DNA of 64,000 nt from the NCBI GenBank assembly GCA_050084515.1, contig CM114274.1, forward strand, positions 34,906,001-34,970,000, read 5' to 3'. Below the pieces are notes generated by a model. The model had not been told where the DNA came from. It worked only from the letters and a program-made list of their open reading frames with translations, and ran no database searches. Source of the DNA: Blasia pusilla. Taxonomy: Eukaryota > Marchantiophyta > Marchantiopsida > Blasiales. How positions within the stretch are numbered: the stretch's first letter is position 1; the number at the start of each line of letters is the position of its first letter. Shown here piece after piece: positions 42,003 to 54,144 of the stretch. Made by a program: the position numbers and the translations under genes.

Positions 42003-45000
42003 CCATATTAGGATTGAAAACACACATAATCCACATTTCGACAAGGTGGATCTTTCCATAATGAAAATTAGATGGGAAACATACCACTCATCTAATACAT
42101 TGAATAAAAATTGAGTCAAGCTCACCCTTTATATGAGGGAATCATGGAATCTATTTCTAATACACGAAAAATAACACTTAGGCCTAGCATGTGCTTAGAA
42201 GGCTTAATTGTTGAAATAATAGCCTCTCTAAGCCTCCCTTGGGATATATCCTTCTCCAAGCCCCAAAAACTCCAAGACGGTAATATTTGTGCAGAAATTA
42301 CATCAACTTGCATAATAGGTTCCTATTAAATCAAGAAGCTTCAAGTTCCAAAAACCATGAAGTGCTAAAGGTGGATGTAAGTGACAAAACTTTTGAAAGT
42401 TATGGGGAACACAATGAAGTTGAGCGGGATCAAAGGAATGTCATCTTTGACTTTTTGCCCAAAAATTTGTTAAACACACAAGGCACATCCACCACAACTA
42501 TAGCTCTTATGGCGGTTTTGGGTCCATTAGTATAATTGGGATCCTTTCCTGAATCTAATATGACTTTGGCAGTACTTCTTGCACGGGTGGGGCATGTATT
42601 TGTTCTTGGGTCATTTTGAGTGTTAGAAGGGACTAGTGGATCGGGTTGTGGATGATGGTATTGTGTGAGTGGTAAACAAAAAAGGTCAAGATAATGTTAG
42701 ATTGTAGGAGAAAAAGTTGGTCATATATGGAAAGGAAAAATTGGGATTAGGTGCGATGCCATCAAAGGAGCACAAAAAATAGGCACAAACATCGATTTCT
42801 TGGTGCCAATGGAGTGGTAATTGGAAGAGAGGCCAAAGTTCACACAAAGAGATTAGTGAGGAGATACAAGTAGGTTATACATCACAAAAAGGAAAAGGAA
42901 AAAAAATCATTGGGGCCACAAGTATAAAAAATCACTTCTTTCTTTCATGATTGGGAGTGGTGTCCTGTGGGAGATAAAGAGTGGGTTTTGATTAGAACAA
43001 AAGTCAAAGAAAACCAAGAAATGAGCATCCAAGCTTCAAAAAAGCATAAGTTCACATAAGGGGGTTTGCTTAATGCTTATGTGTGTGCATCTTGATATTT
43101 TTATCATTGGGAGACTTTAACTGAAAGGAGATGTGTGATGAAATTGCATGAAATGGGAAGTACAAGAAACAATGTTACGTCTCACATGCTATCCATGCAT
43201 GCAAGAAGTGTGGTGGGTGTTTAAGATTTAGACAATGAAGACCATCAAAATCCTAGACACCAACCACACTTCCTGCATGTTGCACATAAGAGCAACTTTG
43301 GGCTCCAAGGAAGAATTGCGCATTTAGGATGGGCCAAAGGAATTTATATGCTTGGAAATTACCCACTACCAGAGTACTTGAGCAAGTATCATATGATATA
43401 GAGATTTCATTGGTAAATATGCAGGCGCATCAAGGAGGGGCAAGAGTTAGTGGTACAACATGAAAACTTTGCCCCTCACATGCATGGGCGTGAGGGTGTG
43501 ATATACAAGGAGACTAATATGTGGGAGAGAGAAGATGAAGGAGAGGATTTGAGGTGTAGGAAAATAGGAATAGCCATGTTGTAGGAAGGAGCATGAAGAG
43601 CAGATTTCTTGAGGAGGAAATTACTTCAAGAATTTGAGGTTCAAGCATAGTGGTGGGAGAGGCAAATGTTGTGTAAAATCTAATGGGGAGAAGATAGTAG
43701 TGTGTGAGTGTGGGGCATGTGGCAAGCTTTTGGTTTCCAAACACAATCCAATTTTTGAAAGCATTGTTGTCTCTTGACTCGTTCACAATGACTATTGACT
43801 AAAGTTAGAAGGTATAGGAACGAACCTTGCCAAGGTTGGCATGTGGTTATTGCTGATGTACTGTCATGCACATAAGCAAGTCAAGAGGTTGAAAGAGCAA
43901 TCCATCTTTTTTTACTCTTTCTTTTGAATATGAGCACAAAACACACATCACATCAACAATAAAAAAATTGAATGGGTAGGTGGCATTAAAACAAAAATTA
44001 TACTACTAACTTTGGAAAGACATGAGATTATTGCAAATGGGTGTATTACTACTACTACCAAGAGGTGAGCCTTTTTTTTGGAGGGGGGGAGGGGGGGGCG
44101 ATAATTGGGACACAAGGAAAAAAATTGTGATCACTAGTTATGGGCTCACCATGAGGTTTTGATCTATGAGTCAGAGATAACGATATCTAAATTTGATCAG
44201 GTTGGACTTTAACGGATAAATAATGGCGCAAATTCTCACAATCAATGATTATTTTGGTCAAAGACACATGTATGACCTCATTTCAATCCCACGATTTAGT
44301 TCTTTTGAGTGTTGGGGAAGAACCACCATAGGGGCGAGAAGTGGGAAACTCTGTAAGTCAGAGATTTTTCATGAGGAGATAGGACACAACCTTCTTGGTG
44401 TTTCTTGCGGCTCTCTCCTGCCTACCTATGAAACACGCTTATGACCCTTTTTCTTGGGCCATTTGAGGACTTATCGAGGTGCATGCGGTCCAATATAAGT
44501 TTGGAGCACTTAATTATGAGTTGTGGCGACAAGTACAAGATTTTCTTTTTATGACATTGATATAGGAGACAATGTCGGAACACATTGAACTCAACACTCA
44601 ATGTCGGAGCACATTTTTGGTGTCTTAGCGTATTGAACTCAAAATTATAATTCCAAAGAAAATGGAGAAATTCTAAGATTATCAATTGTTTGCACTTGGA
44701 ACTATAAGAGAAAGAGGACCCAATGCTCAAGATGCACAAGAAAACTCACCAACTTGCCATGAAAATACGCTACATCAAAGGCAATGTTGTATTATAGGCC
44801 TCCCATGATTGGCGCTTTGAGTGGAGTGAGTTTTTGCAAATTCCATTTCCTGAACAAAATCATCATTATAAAGATTCTCACAATGATTTAGTGATTTCCT
44901 ATTGCACTTCCCTTTGGAGTTAGAACTAAACCCACCAGGGAAAGAGTAATAAGAGACACAAATCATGAAAAATATGTGGTTTCATTTGCAAATATTTATA

Positions 45001-46500
45001 CTGAGAAAACCAATGCTTATTAGATGATGGGAAGAAGAGAAATAGGAATATGTACTTATGTGCGTAGAGTTTAGGATGAGGGAGAGGGATGGAAAGGGGA
45101 AAGATAAATTTAGCTCGACTAAGTCCAAGAAATTGATGTAGGGATCATAGCATAAGGGATTTAGGGATTAGGGATTGAAGGCCCATGCACGGATTAAAAA
45201 ATATGGCTTGTGACTTTTGATCCCAATAGGAGTATACTCTTTACTAAAAGGTATGAAATGCAATGAATCTTAGGCATAAACGCATAAGAAGAAGGATAGG
45301 TTATAAGGGGAAGTAATTGGAGATGAATGTCGTGATGATGGACAATAATGGAAGGGTAAGTAAGTTGGGGAAGGAGAACGAATAATGGAAGGGATAAGAG
45401 TATAAAATATGGCATTTCTAAGAAAATGTTCATATAAGGTATATGAGGATGGAAATGTAATAGGATTCATTATCATGGATTTAGATTATGATGATTCTAA
45501 AGCAAAACATGGAAGAAATGTTTAAGATTATAATGGATATATGAGTATTAAGAGAAAAATGGTGAGATCTAACATGAGGACGGAATCCCGGGGGAACAGT
45601 TCATAATTGAAGGAGATGGATTGTCCAACTGGATGGTACAATCCGATATAGATACCTCATTGAGGATAAGAGGGAAAATAATGAGCAATAGTTGACTGAA
45701 AATATAATGATAAGACCCACAATAAGAAGAATGGATCCCAAAAATAAATTTTTAGTTGGAGATAATTACTGTTATTAAAAAATAGAGTAATTGAAGCTAA
45801 AAATTAATTTTAAGAAAAATACCAACCTTATGGTATAGAAAAAACCCGTGCTTACACGTTTTAATCTAGAGATTCCTTAAGGAGATAGCCTATGTAGGAC
45901 AAGGAAAATAAGTGATGTAAAGTGATGAAAAAGTAAGAAATAAGCGTGAGCGGAATAGACATAAACTGAACTGGAAAAAAATACAAGCTAAAGAAGAACA
46001 AAGAAATAGTAGAAAAGCCACTTGGTATGAGAAAACCCAAATATCCTAGTCAACCATAACAAGACCAAATACACCTCAAACCATGACAGTTTAAGGAGTT
46101 TAGAATCATCCTCTCTTACAATATACATGTATGAGAACATTCATGACACCTAAAGCAATAGTGTATATGGCGTTTACATGGGTCCTTCCATGGGACCTTG
46201 AACATGACATTATGAGTTGTTAAAGGAACTCTATGGCTATTTTTTATCATAAATTTGAGTCATGAAAATAATTGCAATACATACACAAAACATCATGAGA
46301 CTTCCCATGGTGGTTATAAAAATTTCATGGTTGCACAAAAACGGACATGGATTACAAGAGGTAGGGCCCACAATTATATTTCATAATGAAAGGTAAGGAA
46401 AAGGCCAATGGGGCAATAAGGGGGGAGAAAGGAAGAAACATGAAAGTATGGGACACATAGGCAAGTAAGGGGAATGAGAAAGAAGGGGAAGATAAGGCCT
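42003..46500. other. no recognisable gene
   Basis: AT-rich, only short frames, none with a domain I know. There is a G-rich stretch at 44080-44100. 43.0-43.7 kb and 45.0-45.5 kb are purine-rich on the plus strand. Old transposon sequence is likely, but I found no diagnostic motif. Confidence 0.35.
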
Positions 46501-46507
46501 AGATGCA

Positions 46508-46875
46508 AGGATGCATATGGAAAAAGTCTGTGTCCGCGGACTTACATCTGCCTTTAGACAGAATTTCCCATGTGTCCATCTTCCCCTTCTTTCTCACCCC
46601 CGCTTGCCTTCGTGATCCAAACTTTCTCGTTTCTTCCTTCTCCCACCCCCCTTATTGCTCTGCCCACCCTTGCCTTCCCTTCCATCATGAACTATAAGGA
46701 TGGGCCCCATGTTTTTGGAATCCATGTCCGTGGATATTTAAACTTATCTGTCCTAGGGACGGACTGGTTTATTTTTATGCAACCATGCACATATGGACAA
46801 GTCCTTCCATAAGATGAACGTAAGTCTAAAGACATGGAGATGTTTGCAGATACATACTTTGTCCATATGCAACCT
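46508..46875. mobile_element. short TIR element (MITE-like), copy 3
   Basis: The left end is AGGATGCATATGGAAAAAGT; the reverse complement of the right end is AGGTTGCATATGGACAAAGT, so 18 of 20 match. It contains TGTCCGCGGACTTACATCTG and GTCCTAGGGACGGAC, shared in form with copy 1. A second, internal copy of the right terminus lies near 46785. No coding. Confidence 0.65.
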
Positions 46876-49800
46876 TGAAAATTTCTCTACAATGCTTCAA
46901 AGGAAGATTTCTTCCTCTGTCCACGCATATATTTTTCAAATTATTATTTTTTTGGAAAAAAAATCTATATTTAAGTCTCTTATGGTTTTTTTTCAACCAT
47001 GTAAATTATTGCAAGGGGTTCTTTGAGCGACCCCATTAGTTCCCATCATCCGATGGATCTCATAGGATGACATATTGACGGTGGTTTCTTAGGGGCATGT
47101 TCGAGCAATTTTCTCCAAAAAATTTCTACCAATTACTATTACAATTAGAAGCCATAGAATTGTAATAGACAGGTCTCTTATATTTGTGATTCATATTCTT
47201 TGTCACCTAACCCAATCTTTAATAAGATAGATGTTGGGATAATTAGACATCAAGATGTCTCAATATATATATTTGCATTTATATTTTTGGTTATCATTTC
47301 ATCTTATTCCCATACTAGTATGAATATTTTTGTGATAGCCTAATATTGTTGGATTCTCAACATCCACTTCTCTGAGCATCATTAATTTAATCTCCCCCCT
47401 TATATGAGGAGAGGCCTAGATTGATGGTTCCGACTTAGACGTCGAAGGAGTCATAATAATATAACGTAAGTGGTTTCTAGAGTAGCACACTGATGAAAAT
47501 TTTTCTATTAATAGGAACAAAGGAAAATAGGTTAAAAACCCTAGTTTCTCGAGTAGTGAAATAGTCGGGAGCCGCAGCGATAGCGTATTCTCATATGTCG
47601 AGTTATCTCCATGTTTAGGTTCCATCGAAGCTCTTCTGTGAGCGTTACGACGGACTAGGCCTTTTTGTATCTCTAAGTTTTGTAAAGATTTCAGTTATTT
47701 CGTTACTTTCTGTTTTCTCACAAATATCCCATTGATACAATTTAGTTTTTAAATTTTCCATTCAGTCATAACCATATGTAACTCACACTCTCCTTATTTT
47801 CTTTCCATAAAATGCCACATGAAATTTCCCATTTCTTTTATAAGAGACTTTCATTATATAATAAATCCTTTTCTCAAATAATATTACCCATTGGGACTAT
47901 GGATGAGAGTTTGACTTTTCTCTTTCTTTCTAAGTACATGCATTTCCTTCTTTCAAGGAATGTTTATCTTTTGCTACTTCACTTTGACATTGTAGACAAT
48001 ATGGCTTGATTTCTTTGTAGTCTTCCCAAGAAAATGGACTTCTAAAGCACGATGAAGTTGTGACTGTTGTGGGAGACATGACTTCTAGAGGCCCCTTGCC
48101 AAAAGATTTATTCCTATAGTTTTCTTTGAGATTAATTTTTTTTGGTGAAATTAGGTTTTGGAAGATCCTCGGTTTTTCTTCTCTCTAGACAACTAAGATC
48201 TTGTCCTTGTAGTTTACATCGTTATTGAGTCCGTCCTTTTTGTATTCTTGATGGGTTCTCCAAACTTTGGTACTCTATTTTATCCCACATCTAGATTTTT
48301 GCTTAAGTGTCTATTTCTTAATTTTCAAATTTATTTGATTTCTGGTTTAGAAATTTTGATAATTGAGTTTCTTACATTAGATGAAGAAAAAAATATCTTG
48401 TGATACATTTATGTAGATTTTTATTTAGATTTAATGATTAAATTCATATCTCGATCATTACCATAGGATTGCAATCATTGTATTAATCTTTGCAAACAAC
48501 TTCACAACATGACATATATCAATATGTCGCATGAGAAGATTTTTTTTGCAAGAGTGTCTAAAAATTAGGTGGATCAGTTTTAATTTAGTATTCGTATCAT
48601 AAGCACTTTAGTATCTTTCCAATTTCATCATGACAACAATTCAATTGACTACCTCTTGACTAAACAACATAATCTTAACATGAAAGATTCATCATTTAAA
48701 AGAAATGGCCAACACCTCGAAATAGAGAGTTTAATGTTATTTTTTTGGGCTCAATATATTTATTGGAAAAGAATCTAGGTTCAATTAATAGTGTGGAGAT
48801 TCTTACAATTTAAATGCATGATCATCTTAAGAACATTAATTTCATAGAAAGGATGTTACTTGCAAACTCTTCAACCAAATGAAATTGGCTAGCAATAAAG
48901 ATATCAAGCATGACTATTAAAGTTTAGCCATTACATCACATGTCAAAAATTTCCTTTCTAGTTTATTAAATAATCTTTGAAATCTTCATATTAAAGTTCT
49001 AATCTCCTATGTATGCCATCTTCATTCTTGTGATCATAATTTTCACAAGAACACCCATCTCAAAACCAAAGTTTGCCCAAACAGAAAAAAGAAAAAGAAA
49101 ACATCTCATCATTTTGAGGTTATTGAAAAAAAACCAAATATTTCCAAGAAAACATCAATAATATAAGATTTCCAAATACGATATCTACCATTATCCTCAC
49201 GCTTCAACATGGTCCGCTTTGTTCAAGAAGGAGTGAGGTAGAAGAAGGGGAAAACTTCAACAACAAGATTAGAGGTTTAGTCATTGTATCATGTTATGAA
49301 AATATCAAAATAATTATTTCATGGACATCACGGGTTACCAGCAAAGCTAGCCGGCTAAAATTAAAATTTTCCACTTCGTTTCAAAATGGCCTACCAAAAC
49401 TGGTTGGATTTGTGTAGTTTCTTTTATTTATATAGTATCTGAATTACCGTTTACGATGAGAAATTCCTGGCAGTACACCGGGTCCCACGGAAAACTCCCC
49501 GCGGTATACTTAAACTCCTTTTTTAGAATATTCTCCATTAAATGAAGAGCCCTACAAAGTCGATTAAAAAATAGATAAAAAGTTTAAGTAAATAGGTCGT
49601 TCGTAAGAGAATGTGCCGCAACGTGTTCTATTCGTATGCGTGATTCGTTAAAAGACGCACATTAACGGAAATCATTAGTACATCCATAACTAATCGGAGA
49701 GCAAATTACAAGACACCAAACCCTAGTGTGATTCGAGTACCCTAGTTGACGAAACTCTTAGGTTATTCCATGATTAGGGGTAAGCTAAACGTGTTTAATT

Positions 49801-49930
49801 ATGGTAAGCAAGGAAATTAACGGGGGCGTGGGGTCCCTTACTTCGGGCAGAGTCATTAAATATCGTACGACAGAGGTCCGTAGAGAGAATTTGAAATAAA
49901 GTATTTTGTTTAATTGGCGAGAAGGTTTAA
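46876..49930. other. no recognisable gene; AT-rich
   Basis: Strongly AT-rich with long T runs and short frames. I see no domain, no splice-linked exons and no paired repeats. Confidence 0.4.
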
Positions 49931-51360
49931 AAAAGAACAATTTGTCCTGATAACGCGTTAGGCCCGTGAGAGAGCTAATTAGAACACCTTATTATAACAA
50001 CTTCTCCCCTTCATTTATTGAACGTTCTCCGGTTAGCACTCCCTTGCGCCACTTAATTACTTCAGCCTTAAACTCTCGCCGTCACCTCCTTACCACACGC
50101 ACCGTCGTCAGTTCGTTTAATTCGGTCAGACCGTCTGCCCGTCCGTCCCGCGACATCCTACCCAGTCCGTCAGTCCGTCCGTCTGTCTGTCCGTCGCGTA
50201 AGGTGTTGGGAGGGCCAGTGGTCGCGCGGTGCGTCGTGTCGCTGGGAGTGCAGCGAGTAGTGGTGTCAGCTGTGGCGGCTGGGAAGAAAAGACGGGAGAG
50301 TGAGAGAGAGTAATTCCAAACTAGTCAGCTATTGGAGGGGGGACTTAAATGCGAGACGAGACAGGTGGCGACGCTATTGGTGCATTCGAGTTTATTCACA
50401 TTCTCATCTTTTATGACTCGCCGCCCGGCCTCATTACGTTCGTTCGTTTCGTTCCCCTATGCCTTCCTCCCTTCGGCACTCGATCTTCCCCGCTCGCTGC
50501 TCGCCGAGGCTGCATGGCAGCAGCTGCTGCTCTTACCCCTCCTCCTTCCTACTCGCGTCTGCCCGTCGTCCCGCGAGCTTCACCCGGTGACGATCAGACG
50601 CTCGGCATCTGGGGCCGTTCGCAACGCTTGGAGTTTCTCCTCACCACGGACGTTTCATGGCGCGTGGCCGGCTCCAGAGAGAGCGAGCGAGACGGAATTC
50701 ACGGGGTTTTGGAAGGAGGGGAATTCGAAATGGTTTCAGAAGGGGGTGGGGGGCGTTGTCGGAGGAGAATTCAGATTCCAACGGAAGAAGGGATGGGAGG
50801 GAAGAAGGTACCGTGAAAGAGTTATTCCCGCTGGACCGAGCCGACCGACTTCGCCAACACGAGATCGGGACAATCCAGCGAGTTGTGGGAAGGACAGATC
50901 TGCCGATTTCAATGATTAACCGTCGTCTTGCATATACCGAAGAGCGAGCTACGAAATGGATGAAGAATCGACACTTTTAGGATCATTCCCCACGAAAAAG
51001 GTAAAGTGCGCACGAGTCATGACTGCGAACGCGACAGTCATGTAAGACTCGACGATTGCGAGACTGATTCTTAAACGTCCTTTGTTGTTGACGTATGATC
51101 CAGACGTAGAACTGGAACAGTGTTCAAAGTTTCAAGGTTCACAAATGTACTTTTCGTACCACCTCTAGCCCGACGGATGGGTGAGTGAGTGGTCGCATAA
51201 TCTCAAACGTATCCGGTCAAGGGGTGCGAGGCCGAACGTTTTGTGACGTCAAATAATCCGAGGCATTTAAGATAGGGTGGTTGCAAGCAGTCACAAGTGT
51301 GCATGAGAGACGAGCCAGTGATAGGGAAGTTCTCACGGGAAGAGAGACGGGTCAGTGATT
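49931..51360. other. GC-richer block edge, low-complexity, unknown coding
   Basis: Composition changes sharply here. GTCCGT-type repeats lie at 50100-50200, with a run of GTCCGTCCGTCTGTCTGTCC at 50174-50193. Overlapping long frames at 49966-50313 and 50332-50980 are Arg/Ser/Pro-rich and lack a known domain; they probably reflect base composition. It may include a promoter and leader of an unrecognised gene. Confidence 0.35.
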
Positions 51361-51369
51361 GGCAGTTCT

Positions 51370-51540
51370 CAAGCCATGAGGGACGAGTCGGTGGTGGAAA
51401 GTCCGGATACGAACCATTCGCAGTGGACGTAGACAGCATCATTTACACAAGAGACGAAAGTGTTTAGAATAACATCCTGGACGATTCCCGCCCGGAACTC
51501 ACGATAGATAGGTAAGATAGCTGACCAGAGTGGACGCAAA
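51370..51540 (-). pseudogene. relic TPD1-like copy
   Basis: The minus strand reads AGIVQDVILNTFVS then VNDAVYVHCEWFVSG, aligning with GIP.Y.VQI.NTC.SDC...DIHV.CGWF.S of the intact neighbours. The first cysteine of the pair is Phe, a few residues are missing and the second half (DCLVN..., YANSF) does not follow in frame. About 470 bp downstream of the first intact copy and in the same orientation. Confidence 0.45.
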
Positions 51541-52006
51541 TGAGGGAAACATTCGTTGTGAGCAGATTTATAAGTGTAGACACGGCAGGCAGAGGTGAGA
51601 CTTGCATTCTGTTCCGAGAACACGAGAGCGGGGGACTTGCAATTCAATGGTCAAAAATGGTGCCAGCACCAGTCTATTGAGAAAAAATTATCATAATTAA
51701 GTGGTATAGTCGAGTGTTATGTACCTATGTCGAGTGGCGCGGCGAGGCCATGAACGGGAGCCGTCTTTCTTTATCGATGGATGGCTAACATCCCGTCGTG
51801 AAGAAAAGAGGTGCTCGCTCTTATGCGCTTGACAGAGCTCTAGAGTGCTGCTACGAGTAATCAATGAAAACTCCGAGCCATTTGCATAACGCAAGGCCGG
51901 ACCCTAAACTCTCCCCTCATCTAAACGGAATTGTCGACTTCGACTTGTTCCTGTATCTACAAAATTGAATCCCCGGAGTGAGGGGCTGGGGTGATTACGA
52001 ACTCAA

Positions 52007-52314
52007 TCAATCCCTGCAAAACTTGGCAGACTTGAAGCTGAGAGGATACATGAACGAGTTGGCGTACTGGAACTGGATGATATTACCTTGCAGCAAAGGC
52101 TTGCCATTGTTTACGAGGCAATCGTTAAAGGCAAGACGAGTGAAGACGCTCGGGTTGGGAGGTGGAGACGAAGCAAACCACCCACAATTGACGTGAATGT
52201 CCGACGGGGCACAGTCAGACATGCAGGTATTGGTTATTTGCACACTGTAAAGTGGAATGCCGGAATTGCCTGCACGGCTCTGGGTAATGCTAATGTCTTT
52301 GTCTGTGCATAGAT
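52007..52314 (-). CDS. TPD1-like: TPD1-like secreted protein, main exon (copy 1)
   Basis: The exon runs from a good acceptor (TTGCAG, junction at 52314/52315) to a stop at 52007. It encodes LCTDKDISITQS, GIPLYSVQITNTCMSDC, SDIHVNCGWFASS, FNDCLVNNGKPL and FQYANSFMYPLSF, ending FCRD. This is the whole conserved core of the TPD1 family, with six spaced cysteines. In flowering plants TPD1 is a small secreted ligand of the receptor kinase EMS1/EXS that sets tapetum fate; homologues exist in bryophytes. The first exon with the signal peptide is not resolved. The acceptor implies a codon split after its first base. Intact in this exon. Confidence 0.8.
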
Positions 52315-52605
52315 CTGCAATGGCACAACATCGGCAAACCAAAAATTATTCACCTGAAAACCGCAATCAACCTTCAAAGCATACCTGCACTATACCTCAA
52401 CATCCACAACCAGGATCCGATTCATGCAGCTTGAGCACCTTAGATCGCAATGCGGCCCAGCGTTTGCCCTGTGGCTTCAATAATCTAAAATTCGCGGGTC
52501 CTTGGATACCAGAAGCCCATTCCAACAAGAACCAAGACATCTGGACTTCTCACATACACTGTCTCAAAGGTAGGAGAGGAAATCTAAGCGGATCGTTTAT
52601 TATTA

Positions 52606-52907
52606 TCAACAAAAATTTGCAGACCGAAATCTGAGAGGGTACATGAAAGAGTTCGCGTACTGAAACTGAATCATGCTCCCCGGCGCCAACGGCTTGCCAC
52701 CGTTGACAAGGCAGTTGTTATAGGCTAGCCTTGCGAAATAGTTGGGATTCACTAAGGGAGATGAGGCGAACCAACCACAGAACACATGAATGTCTGTAGG
52801 AGCACAGTCTGAGATACAGGTATTCACTATCTGAACCACGTAGCGTGGTATGCCAGTGGTAGTTTCTTCATTCTGGATAATGCTAATATCTTTGTTTGAG
52901 CACAAAT
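52606..52907 (-). CDS. TPD1-like: TPD1-like secreted protein, main exon (copy 2)
   Basis: Same structure as copy 1: acceptor CCTGCAG at 52908, then LCSNKDISIIQN, GIPRYVVQIVNTCISDC, TDIHVFCGWFASS, YNNCLVNGGKPL and FQYANSFMYPLRF, with stop after FC. It is the closest relative of copy 1. A possible upstream donor (ACCA|GTAAGT near 53036) gives an in-phase join (codon AAT) to an Arg/Ser-rich stretch, but I could not find a signal peptide with confidence. Confidence 0.8.
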
Positions 52908-53449
52908 CTGCAGGATCCAGACACATACCAAATAATTACTCAATCATTCCGATACATCGCAGCAGAGAACTAACTCATTAGAGACTAGCACACAACCGGC
53001 CGGCTAAAATACACGAGTGAGGCAGCGGCACTTACTGGTCGCTAGGGGACGACTGCGCTGCGAGAATCCGACGATTCTACCCCGATGACGGGAGACTACA
53101 GCCCGAGTGCTAGCCAAGGGCTTGGACGTGCCCGCATGGCTCCCCTCGATGCCTGCAGGTAGCAGCAAGTCCCCACTGTAAACAGCTGATTCTCTTCGGA
53201 CAGAGAGAAGAGGGATCTACAAAGGCGCAAGCCTCGAACCCCCATATCAGGAAGTAAGCAAGGGGTTTCAGCGCTAGTGATGGCTCGCAAGCTGTGGGCT
53301 TTGTTGGTATCCGTGGAACGTGAGGGAGGTGCAGGAAGGGCGGCATGCAGTGGGACGGACAGGACGCCGAAAGAAGCTGTGGGTGCCAAAGATTTGCTCG
53401 GAAGACTCAGACTCTGGAAATGTACAAGTGATGGCAGGAGGAGCTTTAT

Positions 53450-53979
53450 TTACGGTTTACAAACACCCGCTGATTCGACTCTCATTGGGTACTCAAAAGA
53501 GTTAGAGTACTCGAACGAGATGCTATCACCTCCATTGAGAGGCTTTCCGTCATTAACTAGGCAGTCGTTGAAATCTATCCTCCTAAAAACTTCGGGATTG
53601 ATCAACTTCGCTGAGGCAAACCAGCCACAGGCAACGTGTATGCTGGAAACCGGACAGCCTATAACACATAAATTGATAATCTGGACATTAAATGTTGGAA
53701 TGCCGTTGGGGAGGGGATTCATCTCGCCCTGAAATATACTTATGTCTGATTTGGTACAAAGCTCTGCAATATGCCACAGGTTTTAATTGCCATCAGGCCT
53801 CGACACAACTTCCAGCTATGCAGCAGCAAGATCTACCTGTCCAAATCTTCCAACAGATCAAGAAACTGAATCTTTTCCCAAGGAGGCGGCAGCAGCAGGA
53901 CTGAGCCCTGACACAATTCTCATCCAACGAAGACCGTAAGATATCACGCTGGGCAGGAGAAGCGGACTAGAAGCTTACC
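53450..53979 (-). CDS. TPD1-like: TPD1-like secreted protein (copy 3), last two exons
   Basis: The final exon (53763-53450) encodes LCTKSDISIFQGEMNPLPNG, GIPTFNVQIINLCVIGC, SSIHVACGWFASAKLINP, FNDCLVNDGKPLNGG and FEYSNSFEYPMRV, ending VCKP. The acceptor (ATTGCAG) pairs in phase with a donor at 53979/53978 (GGCG|GTAAGC), forming a Glu codon. The preceding exon, reading ...KYSNRRLLLG, starts somewhere up to about 54130. This copy is nearer to Arabidopsis TPD1 than copies 1 and 2 (IINLCV.GC, KLINPEVF). The start codon and signal peptide are not fixed. Confidence 0.8.
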
Positions 53980-54144
53980 GCCAAGCAGTAGCCGTCGGTT
54001 GCTGTACTTTGTTTTCTTCCGGACTAGAGCTGCGATCTCCTCGGGTCTTAACGGCGCGCGGTGGGTGCTGAAGGATGACGCAGTCGAGTTGGCGATGTCA
54101 TGACCGACGGATTCCAGAATTCGAGAAAATTCTGCGCGACACAC

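Noticed and set aside
44080-44100. G-rich run as a regulatory G-quadruplex
   Set aside because: Short single tract in repeat-poor AT-rich DNA with no gene nearby; nothing links it to a function.
50332-50980. 195-codon and neighbouring frames as a protein-coding gene
   Set aside because: Several frames are open at once in a GC-rich, repeat-bearing stretch; Arg/Ser/Pro-rich products without a domain or splice support.
53096-53389. 97-codon minus-strand frame as the signal-peptide exon of TPD1-like copy 2
   Set aside because: No hydrophobic N-terminal core typical of a signal peptide, and its frame does not join the acceptor at 52907; the in-phase donor near 53036 uses another frame.
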